A stretch of DNA of 10,069 nucleotides from Candidatus Omnitrophota bacterium (GCA_018829455.1 JAHJUB010000095.1:1-10069); one strand, 5' to 3'. Counted from the first letter of the stretch, positions 3,850-10,069 are shown. The notes: generated by a model from the sequence alone, not told the origin. Numbers and translations are program-made.

Positions 3850-5985
3850 CTAATTCACTATTTTGCCGCAGCATTTCTTATATTTCTTTCCCGAACCGCA
3901 AGGACAGGGTAAGTTCCGGCCGGCTCCGCCCAGAAAAAACACGTTTCCCGTCCGGCCGTTCAGCCAATCAATCGCACCGGGCACTTTCCGCCAGATGGGC
4001 AGAAACTTTTCAGCATAGCAATAACCTTCGTCTTCGCCGCCGGCTTTTATCATATCCGGAAGAATATCGGGAATTATCTTTCTGCCGGTTAAATAATCAG
4101 GCACATGCGGATTGTACTTTTTCGCCCGGCTAAGAAGAGCGTTTGCTTCCGGAGACGACCCGGTCTTGATAAAGTAGAGCAGCGCTTTGGTATAGAGCCA
4201 GTCCGGCGCACAGTCATCCGGATACTCTTTTGATTCTAAGAAATCTGCCAGTTCATTATACCTTGATAAATGGGCGAGGGAATAGACTAAGACATAACGA
4301 ATTCCCTGGTTATCGCCAGGGTTGAGTCTTAACATCTCGCGATAATGCGAGATCGCTTCTTCGTATGCGCGCATCTCCCATAAAGTTTGGGCTAAACCCA
4401 GCCGCGCCCGCATATATGGCCGTGTTTCCAGAACTCCCCAGAAATGGCCTTCGTGTTTTTTGAGCCCTTCCCTGCCCAATGCCCGTTCCCCGGCTTCTAC
4501 GCCTTTCTGGAAAAGTTGTTTTTCTTCCGAAAGACTGGCTGCAGACTCTTCCGCCAGGAGAACATAGGCATCTGCACAATCCGGAGAAACAGCCAACGCC
4601 TTCCGGGCCAATCTGATTCGTTCTTTCTTATCATTTTGGTCCCACGCGTCATACATTATATCCTGGGCCGACTCCAGCGCATTACTTGGCGCCGCCGGAA
4701 CTCGGTGACCATGCTTGTCCATCAACTCTTTTAACTGTTTATTCGCTTCGTCTATTGATGTGAAATTTTTGCCGCGCATAAACCGGCCCAGGTCGGAATG
4801 AACTTTTTCCATGGCGCGCCTATCTTTTATTTTCGGTTCTTTTATCTCCTCCCGTATTTCTGACAACCGTTCCAAAGCATTTTCTATCCGATATTCCTTC
4901 TGTTCCAGAAAGAAGTTCAGGGTGGCATACTTGATGCCTATTTTTTCTTTCCAATCTCTTTTTTGAAACTGACCTTTTTTCCGACCGTCCTTTTCCACCT
5001 CGTTGTCAAGCATATCCAGGGCCGCCGGAATGGTCCTTACGTTTGCCTCGAGATACGACCGAAGAATTGACTCTTGAATAAGGGTTACGTTGTATGCGGT
5101 TTCAGAACATACCGGTACGCCGGTATAATAGGCAATTTTTTCGCCGCAGTCCGGACAATACGGGGATTCTTCGTCTCTGTATTTTTCATCGGAGATAATT
5201 TCAGCCAGTTCTCTCTTCGGCCTTTCCCGCGCCTTTTTCGGCCACCGTGCCCCGTTTTCTAAGAATTCTTGATAAATAATTGCGGCGATTTGCAATGCGC
5301 TGATTGAAGGCGCATCTGCATAGGCGAACAATCTCCGATAGCGGGTCTGCCAATTCTTTTCAACCGGAGTCGGACCCAATTCAGCAGGGTTGGCAATTAA
5401 ATATATCGCGTTTTCTATGTCCGCGTTAAACATATTACCCGGCTGGCTGCAATATACGGAATAAAGCGCTTCCATGTCTGCCCGGTCGCCGTATTCGGAA
5501 AGTGAGGTGGCAATTACATGCACCAGTTCCGGGTCTTGGGTTAGCTGCAAACGAAGAATTTTATGGGCCAGAGGATGTTGCATATACCCCAGCGCACCAT
5601 ACGCGTAAAGCCGCGCCAGGGCGTTTTTGTTTTCCCGGATAATATTTTCCAGCGTTTTTAACGCCGGTTCACCAATCTTTGCCAACGCTTCACAGGCGAC
5701 GTTTGCGATGATATTTTCTTTCACATCCAGCATAAACTTAATCAGGATGTCGCGCGCCGCCGAAGAACGAATTTCGCCCAGAATTACCACAAACGGCAAT
5801 ATGTCTTGAGGTTTCGGCGCTCCTTCGGCCTTGTCTAAAACCTGAATAATCGGCCAGACCGCAGGTTCACCGATTTCAATCAGGCGCTCCATTTCAATTA
5901 CCGGATAACCCACCTTAAGGTCAGATATTTTTCTGATGAGCGCTTCCACTTCGCCCGAAGGCACAGACCACTTAGAATTTCGCAT
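3850..5985 (-). CDS. HEAT-repeat / TPR protein with zinc ribbon and C-terminal SEC-C motif
   Basis: This is a 711-residue, probably cytoplasmic protein. Residues ~10-190 are HEAT-like helical repeats (VEALIRKISDLKVGYPVIEM, IGEPAVWPIIQVLD, ALAKIGEPALKTLENII, YAYGALGYMQHPLAHKILRL). At about 275-294 is a small zinc-ribbon-like site, CPDCGEKIAYYTGVPVC. A charged helical middle follows, then TPR-type helices at about 470-640 (ADAYVLLAEESAASLSEEKQ, AQTLWEMRAYEEAISHYREM, YVLVYSLAHLSRYNELADFL). The last 20 residues hold a canonical SEC-C zinc motif, CPCGSGKKYKKCC, like that at the SecA C-terminus. SEC-C proteins of this type are thought to bind proteins or ribosomal partners; no enzyme motif is visible. 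The ATG at 5985 has no ribosome binding site. It is convergent with the DUF488 chimera. A scaffold, quality-control or stress role is inference only. Confidence 0.8.
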   Translation of the reverse strand: MRNSKWSVPSGEVEALIRKISDLKVGYPVIEMERLIEIGEPAVWPIIQVLDKAEGAPKPQDILPFVVILGEIRSSAARDILIKFMLDVKENIIANVACEALAKIGEPALKTLENIIRENKNALARLYAYGALGYMQHPLAHKILRLQLTQDPELVHVIATSLSEYGDRADMEALYSVYCSQPGNMFNADIENAIYLIANPAELGPTPVEKNWQTRYRRLFAYADAPSISALQIAAIIYQEFLENGARWPKKARERPKRELAEIISDEKYRDEESPYCPDCGEKIAYYTGVPVCSETAYNVTLIQESILRSYLEANVRTIPAALDMLDNEVEKDGRKKGQFQKRDWKEKIGIKYATLNFFLEQKEYRIENALERLSEIREEIKEPKIKDRRAMEKVHSDLGRFMRGKNFTSIDEANKQLKELMDKHGHRVPAAPSNALESAQDIMYDAWDQNDKKERIRLARKALAVSPDCADAYVLLAEESAASLSEEKQLFQKGVEAGERALGREGLKKHEGHFWGVLETRPYMRARLGLAQTLWEMRAYEEAISHYREMLRLNPGDNQGIRYVLVYSLAHLSRYNELADFLESKEYPDDCAPDWLYTKALLYFIKTGSSPEANALLSRAKKYNPHVPDYLTGRKIIPDILPDMIKAGGEDEGYCYAEKFLPIWRKVPGAIDWLNGRTGNVFFLGGAGRNLPCPCGSGKKYKKCCGKIVN

Positions 5986-6075
5986 CGTAATATTTATTCA
6001 CTGCCCAGAAAAAATTAGACGGGTTTATTAAATATGGTTGTTACGTTGCACCCTAATCAACTTCCCTCATTTTTT

Positions 6076-6111
6076 GTTATTACCACGTTTAACGGAGTTA
6101 TTGCCACGTTT
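6076..6111. repeat. 15-bp direct repeat with 21-bp period
   Basis: GTTATTACCACGTTT (6076-6090) and GTTATTGCCACGTTT (6097-6111) differ at one base and are spaced two helical turns apart. They lie in the 254-bp gap upstream of the HEAT-TPR-SEC-C gene, about 90 bp from its start. They could be a paired protein-binding site. Nothing else in 5986-6239 is recognised. Confidence 0.45.
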
Positions 6112-6239
6112 TTCCCAGAGAGCACTCCGACCGGTTCTTGGGCTTAGCCGGATGCGCCAAAAATTTCCCTATAATTTCTCCGGGGTAAATCCAATATTAT
6201 TTTATCACACAAACGATAAATTTTTTCTTCATAGTACAG

Positions 6240-6455
6240 TTACAGACTTTTTGCCAGTTGGTGCAGTTTTTCATTTGCCAGGGCCATGACTTTTTTTCTG
6301 ACGCTGCGGGAATAGTATTCTTTTTCGGTTTTGGTTAATTTCTCTCCCCGCATCTTTTTCAAAAAGAGTTCCCTTTGTTTTGGAGGAAAGACTTGAGAAA
6401 GAGCGTATTCTAAACCAAGGTGTTCTTTTTGCGACTGCACATCATTACATTGCAT
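6240..6455 (-). CDS. Small uncharacterised basic protein (71 residues)
   Basis: The start is taken as ATG 6455 rather than the TTG at 6467. The protein reads MQCNDVQSQKEHLGLEYALS, then PPKQRELFLKKMRGEKLTKT, and EKEYYSRSVRKKVMALANEK. It is rich in Lys and Arg and predicted to be fully helical, without signal or membrane segments. The 'GEKLTKTEKEYYSRxVRKK' stretch looks like a conserved module seen at the C-termini of longer uncharacterised proteins. The ORF may therefore be a stand-alone domain or a truncated one. Its start codon abuts tandem 22-bp dyads (6459-6524), suggesting tight control, possibly by the protein itself. No Shine-Dalgarno is seen. DNA binding is a guess from charge and context. 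Confidence 0.5.
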   Translation of the reverse strand: MQCNDVQSQKEHLGLEYALSQVFPPKQRELFLKKMRGEKLTKTEKEYYSRSVRKKVMALANEKLHQLAKSL

Positions 6456-6458
6456 AAA

Positions 6459-6524
6459 TTTATACAAATAATTGTATCAATTTATACAACTTCTTGTACA
6501 AAATGATACAAGAATTTTGGAAAT
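6459..6524. promoter_or_regulatory. Three tandem 22-bp units of an ATACAA-N4-TTGTAY dyad
   Basis: Half-sites are ATACAA at 6462, 6484 and 6506, and inverted TTGTAT or TTGTAC at 6472 and 6494. Start-to-start spacing alternates 10, 12, 10, 12 bp. This defines 22-bp units at 6459-6480, 6481-6502 and a decayed third at 6503-6524. The first unit begins four bases upstream of the 71-residue ORF start. This fits cooperative operator sites. Plasmid-like iterons of the same length are an alternative. Confidence 0.6.
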
Positions 6525-6842
6525 ACGTCAAATCAATCAGTAAAATGTTACCACCACTGAACAACCCGGGGCGGCCGGAAAATTGAAATTCTTGTGGTTT
6601 GGATGAAGGAATAGAATTTATTCAGGGAGGTTTTAGTAAGCGCGACAAAAACTGTAATATAAAAAAAGGACCCCATAAGGACGTAATCTTATGAGGGTCG
6701 TTTCGTCGTGATTTTAAAATCTGGCGGTATTGTACCTGCCTTTTTTATCTCCTGAATTAAAGAAACGCTTTTTGAGAGAAAAGGATAGAAGTGGGCAAAG
6801 GAATAGTAGGACAATGTTTCAAAATGTAATCGTTTATGACTT
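6525..6842. other. Non-coding stretch, mostly featureless apart from a terminator and a palindrome
   Basis: No credible ORF is seen on either strand. It contains the minus-strand terminator at 6669-6699, the perfect 12-bp palindrome GATTTTAAAATC (6710-6721), and about 140 bp that would be the 3' untranslated region of the 56-residue gene. A GGGAGG at 6626-6631 is not followed by a usable start. Confidence 0.5.
6661..6699 (-). terminator. Rho-independent terminator of the 56-residue gene
   Basis: On the minus strand GACCCTCATAAG (6699-6688), an 8-base loop and CTTATGGGGTC (6679-6669) form an 11-bp stem with one bulged base. It is followed by C and seven T's (6667-6661). It sits about 145 bp downstream of the stop of the small ORF at 6843-7013. 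Confidence 0.8.
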
Positions 6843-7013
6843 TTACGCTTTCCCTCGTCTTTTCTTTACGTCGTAATGAGCGATTATATCTTCATTCAAA
6901 TCTATCCCTATTGTTGCGGTGGTTGTGGGACAAATGCCAACATAGGCTATGTCCATTTTTTTATTTATATTAATTATCGGGACCTTCTTGTTATTTTTTA
7001 CTTTCTTTTCCAT
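6843..7013 (-). CDS. Small uncharacterised protein (56 residues)
   Basis: From ATG 7013 the frame reads MEKKVKNNKKVPIININKKM, then DIAYVGICPTTTATIGIDLN, then EDIIAHYDVKKRRGKA and stop. AAGGAG lies 10 bases upstream of the ATG, and a good terminator follows, which together make a monocistronic gene likely. The middle is an amphipathic beta-like stretch with a conserved-looking GICPTTTATIG turn, flanked by Lys/Arg-rich ends. There is no signal peptide or membrane helix. A candidate promoter further upstream is TTGTCC, 18 bp, TATGCT. The family is not recognised; nucleic-acid binding by the basic tails is only a guess. Confidence 0.65.
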   Translation of the reverse strand: MEKKVKNNKKVPIININKKMDIAYVGICPTTTATIGIDLNEDIIAHYDVKKRRGKA

Positions 7014-7105
7014 ATTTCCCTAGCTCCTTTTTTACTCAGCGTAGCATAAAAATACCAACTTGCAATGGACAATGCTTTATCAACCTCTTTGACTACGAAC
7101 ACCCA

Positions 7106-7142
7106 TTGGCAAGGTCGTACTCTACCACTGAGTTATTCCCGC
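7106..7142 (-). pseudogene. tRNA-Gly(GCC) 5' half
   Basis: These 37 bases are identical to the first 37 nucleotides of the intact tRNA-Gly (1131-1095). They cover acceptor 5' strand, D-arm, 5' anticodon stem and the whole anticodon loop, then the match stops. No 3' half follows. It lies 14 bp outside the IS630 left end and downstream of the Lys-Leu tRNA cluster on the same strand, so it probably marks the original tRNA-Gly site. Confidence 0.85.
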
Positions 7143-7175
7143 GTAATAATCTTTACTACTCAGTGCAATAAATAC

Positions 7176-7204
7176 TTGACATAGTTTCGTGGATATAGTA
7201 ATAT
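7176..7204 (+). promoter_or_regulatory. Transposase promoter
   Basis: -35 TTGACA (7176-7181), an exact 17-bp spacer and -10 TAATAT (7199-7204) predict a transcription start at the GTG start codon (7211). There is no Shine-Dalgarno, so the transposase mRNA is probably leaderless. Confidence 0.6.
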
Positions 7205-7210
7205 GTAGGT

Positions 7211-8242
7211 GTGAAACCAAACGATTTTCGTTCGCTGCATCCGCAAGCACAGGAAAACATAAGACGGAAAGCTGTAGAAGCAGTGCGATTGGGATGGACG
7301 CAAATGGAAGTAGCGAGGATGTTTGGAGTAACCCGGCAGTCGGTTGGGGACTGGATGAAGCGACACCGGGCCCGGGGGAGCAAAGGACTGAAGGCGAAAC
7401 AGCGAGGCCGACCGACCGGGGGATCGTTGAAACCCTGGCAGGCGGCGCAGGTGGTCAGGACGATTGAGGATCGCTGTCCGGAACAGTTGAAATTTCCCTT
7501 CTTTCTGTGGACACGGGAGGCGGTGGGGTTGTTGATTGAGCGTCGATTTGGGATTCGGTTGTCCATATGGACGGTCGGCCGGTATCTGGCGCGTTGGGGA
7601 TTTACTTCGCAAAAACCGATTCGCCGAGCGTTTGAGCAGAACCCCCAGACAGTCCAGCGGTGGTTGCGGGAACAGTACCCGGCGATTGTCAAACAGGCGA
7701 AACGGGAACATGCAGAGATTTACTGGGGCGATGAAATGGGATTGCGATCGGATCACACGGTGGGGCGTTCCTTTAGTTGCCGGGGACATACACCGGTTAT
7801 TTGTGGTACGGGTCAGCGATTTGGGTGCAATATGATCTCGGTAATCACCAACCGGGGACGGCTCAACTTTATGGTTTTCAAAAAGAGGTTTCGTCATGCG
7901 GTGTTCATTGAATTTCTGAACAGACTTGTTCGACAAGTGAAAAGTCCGATCTTTCTGATTGTTGACGGTCACCCTGTTCACAAAGCGGGAGCAGTCAAAA
8001 GATGGGCGGAGAAACATACGAAACATTTTCATATTTTCTATCTTCCGGGATATAGTCCGGAGTTGAACCCAGATGAGATGTTAAACCAGGATGTCAAAAG
8101 TAACGCAGTGGGTCGGCGACGGGCTCATACCCAACAGGAACTTGTGGGTACGGTTCGCAGCTATCTCTGGAGCCGTCAACATCAACCGACCATCGTGCAA
8201 AAGTATTTCCATAATGAACATGTACGTTATGCCGCACTGTAA
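7211..8242 (+). CDS. IS630-family DDE transposase
   Basis: This 343-residue transposase is intact, with a GTG start. Residues ~15-75 are the paired-like helix-turn-helix DNA-binding part (AVRLGWTQMEVARMFGVTRQ, SVGDWMKRHR), with an RGRPTGG linker. The central KPWQAAQVVRTI and WTREAVGLLIERRFGI segments are typical of the family's second HTH. The DDE catalytic triad is present: D174 in IYWGDEMG, D252 in IFLIVDGHPVHKA and E289 in YSPELNPDEM, with 36 residues between the last two. It acts on the inverted repeats around the element and inserts at TA. No frameshift or stop is seen, so this copy could be active. Confidence 0.95.
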   Translation: MKPNDFRSLHPQAQENIRRKAVEAVRLGWTQMEVARMFGVTRQSVGDWMKRHRARGSKGLKAKQRGRPTGGSLKPWQAAQVVRTIEDRCPEQLKFPFFLWTREAVGLLIERRFGIRLSIWTVGRYLARWGFTSQKPIRRAFEQNPQTVQRWLREQYPAIVKQAKREHAEIYWGDEMGLRSDHTVGRSFSCRGHTPVICGTGQRFGCNMISVITNRGRLNFMVFKKRFRHAVFIEFLNRLVRQVKSPIFLIVDGHPVHKAGAVKRWAEKHTKHFHIFYLPGYSPELNPDEMLNQDVKSNAVGRRRAHTQQELVGTVRSYLWSRQHQPTIVQKYFHNEHVRYAAL

Positions 8243-8272
8243 AGTATATTATGCTCTCGGTAATAAATGTAG

Positions 8273-8294
8273 GGGAGGGGCTACGTCCCCTCCC
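8273..8294. repeat. GC-rich perfect hairpin
   Basis: GGGAGGGG (8273-8280), loop CTACGT, CCCCTCCC (8287-8294). It lies between the IS630 right end and the tRNA-Leu 3' element. It has no T-run, so it is a mini-palindrome rather than a clear terminator, although it could stop tRNA-Leu readthrough. Confidence 0.55.
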
Positions 8295-8308
8295 GATTTA
8301 TTGAGTAG

Positions 8309-8433
8309 GTGCGAGGGGGGGGAGTTGGCGGTCTCACTTCAATACGTTCGACTCGGCCCCCCGCTGGCATTGCTCCTTAATCAGTCGCAATACCTTACTT
8401 CGCTCCGTTCAACTCCCTTACTGTTAGGAAGAA
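8309..8433 (-). repeat. tRNA-3'-end-linked repeat element, copy 2 (at tRNA-Leu)
   Basis: A 19-bp sequence at 8309-8327 exactly repeats 8434-8452. It covers tRNA-Leu from C56 of the T-loop to the 3' end, plus one further base. The conserved core (8348-8406) is identical at 55 of 59 positions to that beside tRNA-Gly. Its hairpin GGCATTGC (8366-8373) with GCAATACC (8387-8394) keeps pairing on the minus strand through a G-U wobble, and its 13-base loop is identical. The inverted arm here is GTTCAACTCCC (8407-8417), an 11-bp copy of the tRNA-Leu T-arm, not the tRNA-Gly version. A non-conserved 16-bp spacer follows. Confidence 0.8.
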
Positions 8434-8434
8434 G

Positions 8435-8516
8435 TGCGAGGGGGGGGAGTTGAACCCCCATGGAATTACCCACCAGATCCTAAGTCTGGCGCGTCTGCCA
8501 GTTCCGCCACCCTCGC
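8435..8516 (-). tRNA. tRNA-Leu (anticodon TAG)
   Basis: On the minus strand the acceptor GCGAGGG (8516-8510) pairs with CCCTCGC (8442-8436). The anticodon stem-loop CCAGA-CTTAGGA-TCTGG gives TAG. There is a long variable arm, the T-arm is GGGGG-TTCAACT-CCCCC, and the discriminator is A (8435). CCA is not encoded. A TATAAT -10 box lies upstream at 8538-8533. Confidence 0.95.
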
Positions 8517-8601
8517 GTTATCTACTTAATCTATTATACCGCAAGGGCGGTTCACTTCACCACTACTAAATAATATCTGTTTTTCTCTAACTAAGCGAGG
8601 T

Positions 8602-8764
8602 TTGTCACTTTTGCAACACTCCGCGAAGCGACAGTGCAAAACAAGCATTACGAAGGAATGAGTGGCCGGGGCTTGCCTTGAAGTATAGGCAAGAACACGG
8701 CGAGGCTCGTTCCCGAGTTGCGTAGATTTTGCCTGGCGCGCAGCGTGTGTAGCAAAAGTGACAA
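8602..8764. repeat. Inverted-repeat element downstream of tRNA-Lys
   Basis: A perfect 13-bp inverted repeat, TTGTCACTTTTGC (8602-8614) and GCAAAAGTGACAA (8752-8764), bounds about 163 bp. Imperfect pairing extends inward (AACAC against GTGTGT). An internal perfect hairpin CTTGCCT-N8-AGGCAAG lies at 8672-8693. The element starts 10 bp beyond the 3' end of tRNA-Lys and ends about 85 bp before tRNA-Leu. It shares no core with the elements at tRNA-Gly and tRNA-Leu. It is GC-rich and has no credible ORF. Confidence 0.65.
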
Positions 8765-8774
8765 CCGAGCACTG

Positions 8775-8847
8775 TACGCCGTGAAGGAATCGAACCTTCA
8801 ACCTGCTGATTAAGAGTCAGCTGCTCTGCCGATTGAGCTAACGGCGC
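8775..8847 (-). tRNA. tRNA-Lys (anticodon CTT)
   Basis: On the minus strand the acceptor GCGCCGT (8847-8841) pairs with ACGGCGT (8782-8776), the first pair being G-U. The anticodon stem-loop GCTGA-CTCTTAA-TCAGC gives CTT. The T-arm is GAAGG-TTCGATT-CCTTC and the discriminator is A (8775). CCA is not encoded. Confidence 0.94.
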
Positions 8848-8867
8848 GCAAACTATATTTGCCTGTA

Positions 8868-8897
8868 ATTTTATCCTAAATCCGCCTGAATGGTCAA
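8868..8897 (-). promoter_or_regulatory. Promoter of tRNA-Lys
   Basis: On the minus strand: -35 TTGACC (8897-8892), an 18-bp spacer, and -10 TAAAAT (8873-8868), giving a start about 14 bases before the tRNA. It is divergent from the ROK gene promoter. Confidence 0.55.
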
Positions 8898-8923
8898 ATT
8901 TAGACAGCGGTGCAAAGTTTGAT

Positions 8924-8952
8924 TTGACTGTTTTGTTTTTTCCGGGTAAAAT
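8924..8952 (+). promoter_or_regulatory. Promoter of the ROK regulator gene
   Basis: -35 TTGACT (8924-8929), a 17-bp spacer and -10 TAAAAT (8947-8952) predict a start at about 8959, four bases before ATG 8963, with no Shine-Dalgarno. Confidence 0.55.
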
Positions 8953-8962
8953 ATTTTCAAGA

Positions 8963-10069
8963 ATGGAAAAATTAGGCAAGAGACTTTCCAGGCCGGTTGA
9001 AAACAGAAGAATAATTCTTAATGCCATCCGCAAGAATGGTTCCATCAGCCGCATTGGACTGCGCAAGACCACCGGGTTAAGGCTGGCTTCAATCACGCAT
9101 GCAGTTCGTCAGCTAATCAAAGAAAGCTTAATCTATGAGAGCAGAAAGGTCAAGCAGAAACCAGGAAAAGCAGGCCGAAATCAGGTGCTGCTTGAAGTGA
9201 AACCAAAAGCCCGGTACGCAATCGGCGTTGAACTGGGGTATGGGTTCTTCGGATTTTTAGTTCTTGATTTAACCGGAAAGCAGGCCGGTATGAAAAAGAT
9301 CCCGTGCGATACAAACCTGGGTAAGTTTGAAATTCTGAAAAAATTGGTTGAGGCAGCGTCCCGGTTTGTCCGCGAAAACTCCATTTCCTGGGAAGATGTC
9401 GTCGGACTTGGTTTTGTTGATCCGGGCGTGGTTGACGTCAGAAACGGAATTTCTCTTTTTTCATCTCTTATTCCCGCCTGGAGAGACGTGCCCACCCGTC
9501 AGTTTCTCGAAAAGGAGCTTCCGGTTAAAGTCTATCTTTTGGGGACTTCTCAGGCAATGGCTCTGGCGGAAAACATTAACGGCGCCGGAAAAGGTTACCG
9601 CGATTTCTTACGCATAGAATACGGTGAAGGAATTGCCTGCGGAATTGTCAGCGGGGGTACCCTGATCAGAGGTTCTTTGGAGATGGCCGGAGAGTTAGGT
9701 CACTGTCATTTTTCGGGAGACCAGACCCCTTGTCATTGCGGCGGCTTTGGTTGTCTGGAGGCAATCTGTGCGCTTCCGGCTCTGGCGCAAAAGGCAAGAA
9801 CACTTATCGAATTTGGTACAAATTCGCTCTTGCTGAAAATGGCCGGCGGGAAGCCGGAAAAGATAACCGGTTTAATGATTTTAGACGGTTTCAAAAACAA
9901 CGACCGTCTCTGTCAACAGATTTTGGGAGAAGCCACCTCCTATTTGGGCGGCGCTATATCCAACGCCGTAAACATTTTTAACCCTCAATTAGTTATTCTG
10001 GACAAGAATTTCGCCCGGGCCGGCGATTACTTTCTGGAACACCTGAAGCATATTGTCAGGCGTGAAACC
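8963..10069 (+). CDS. ROK-family transcriptional regulator (NagC/XylR/Mlc type), 3' end outside window
   Basis: 369 residues are visible of a protein usually near 400. Residues ~10-75 are a winged helix-turn-helix (ENRRIILNAIRKNGSISRIG, TTGLRLASITHAVRQLIKES). The ROK domain follows: IGVELGYGFFGFLVLDLTG (~88-105), GLGFVDPGVVD (~148-158), then GEGIACGIVSGGTLIRGS and the zinc-containing signature E244-LGH247 with C257-H-CGGFGC264-LE. The nucleotide-binding DxGxT motif reads ELGYG, and the sugar-site END is replaced by LGTSQ. This indicates a regulator without kinase activity and perhaps with an altered ligand. Such proteins usually repress sugar-use or cell-wall-recycling genes. It stands divergent from tRNA-Lys with its own promoter. 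Confidence 0.9.
   Translation, partial: MEKLGKRLSRPVENRRIILNAIRKNGSISRIGLRKTTGLRLASITHAVRQLIKESLIYESRKVKQKPGKAGRNQVLLEVKPKARYAIGVELGYGFFGFLVLDLTGKQAGMKKIPCDTNLGKFEILKKLVEAASRFVRENSISWEDVVGLGFVDPGVVDVRNGISLFSSLIPAWRDVPTRQFLEKELPVKVYLLGTSQAMALAENINGAGKGYRDFLRIEYGEGIACGIVSGGTLIRGSLEMAGELGHCHFSGDQTPCHCGGFGCLEAICALPALAQKARTLIEFGTNSLLLKMAGGKPEKITGLMILDGFKNNDRLCQQILGEATSYLGGAISNAVNIFNPQLVILDKNFARAGDYFLEHLKHIVRRET

Larger units (their letters stand above)
1132..7105. mobile_element. Putative ~6-kb island inserted at the anticodon loop of tRNA-Gly
   Basis: The block is bracketed by direct 37-bp copies of the tRNA-Gly 5' half (1095-1131 and 7106-7142). Both are on the minus strand. Identity stops exactly at the tRNA 5' end and at the far edge of the anticodon loop. 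Cargo includes a toxin-antitoxin pair, orphan small genes, gene remnants and a HEAT-TPR-SEC-C protein. No integrase or relaxase is present, so the block would be a defective or trans-mobilised island. A duplicated tRNA remnant without any integrated element is the alternative. Confidence 0.45.
7159..8260 (+). mobile_element. IS630-family insertion sequence, complete
   Basis: The ~1.1-kb element carries one transposase gene and is bounded by TA at 7157-7158 and 8261-8262, the expected IS630 target duplication. The left end (TACTCAGTGCAATAAATACT...) and the inverted right end (TACCGAGAGCATAATATACT...) match at 18 of 25 positions counted from the TA. The transposase promoter's -35 box lies inside the left inverted repeat. 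It sits between tRNA-Leu and the tRNA-Gly fragment. Confidence 0.85.

Noticed and set aside
4310..4579. Minus-strand 89-residue frame inside the HEAT-TPR-SEC-C gene
   Set aside because: Out-of-frame shadow of a continuous 711-residue reading frame; no frameshift is needed.
7160..8032. Long minus-strand frame (290 residues) antisense to the transposase
   Set aside because: It lies opposite an intact transposase gene with all catalytic residues. Its composition (rich in Pro, Arg, Cys) is typical of an antisense shadow.
8652..8659. GAAGGAAT inside the tRNA-Lys-linked element matching the tRNA-Lys T-arm
   Set aside because: Only 8 bp, in the element interior and not at its ends. It could be chance, so it was not used to link this element to the tRNA-Gly/tRNA-Leu family.
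8605..9096. Minus-strand frame across tRNA-Lys, the inverted-repeat element and the start of the ROK gene
   Set aside because: It overlaps a tRNA and two promoters, and has no ribosome binding site.
1..10069. CRISPR array, rRNA, riboswitch or integrase gene
   Set aside because: No regularly spaced direct repeats with unique spacers, no rRNA sequence, no recognisable riboswitch core and no tyrosine or serine recombinase ORF was seen.

Overview
The window comes from an uncultured bacterium of moderate GC content. It is organised as a tRNA-gene neighbourhood opened up by accessory DNA. No gene fixes the taxonomy. The many short intergenic palindromes, the small proteins and the SEC-C/HEAT/TPR architecture would suit a candidate-phylum lineage such as Omnitrophota, but that is a weak impression only. 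Transcription looks sigma70-like. Several genes have a good -35/-10 pair placed so that the mRNA would begin at or within a few bases of the start codon, while others have a strong Shine-Dalgarno sequence.

Layout. 1-877 (minus strand): the 5' end of a dGTPase gene, preceded by a LysM plus degenerate-M23 lipoprotein gene. 927-1131: tRNA-Gly(GCC) with a ~110-bp repeat element at its 3' end, bounded by a precise duplication of the tRNA 3' end. 1132-7105: an accessory block holding a HigB-type toxin/antitoxin pair, a DUF6933 gene, two gene remnants around a nested palindrome, a DUF488/zinc-ribbon chimera, a 711-residue HEAT-TPR-SEC-C protein, a 71-residue ORF next to 22-bp tandem dyads, and a 56-residue ORF with its own terminator. 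7106-7142: a second copy of exactly the 5' half of tRNA-Gly, up to the anticodon loop. 7157-8262: an intact IS630-family element. 8309-8847: tRNA-Leu(TAG), with a second copy of the tRNA-3' element, and tRNA-Lys(CTT), with a different inverted-repeat element. 8963-10069: a ROK-family regulator that runs off the right edge.

Interpretation. All three intact tRNAs and the tRNA-Gly fragment lie on the minus strand. The simplest reading is an ancestral Lys-Leu-Gly tRNA cluster whose tRNA-Gly was split at the anticodon loop by a ~6-kb island. The island re-supplied the 5' half together with a new promoter, and an IS630 copy inserted nearby. Separately, two of the tRNAs carry the same small element at their 3' ends. 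Its outer arm is an inverted copy of the T-arm of the particular tRNA it sits on. This tRNA-tethered repeat is the most unusual feature of the window.
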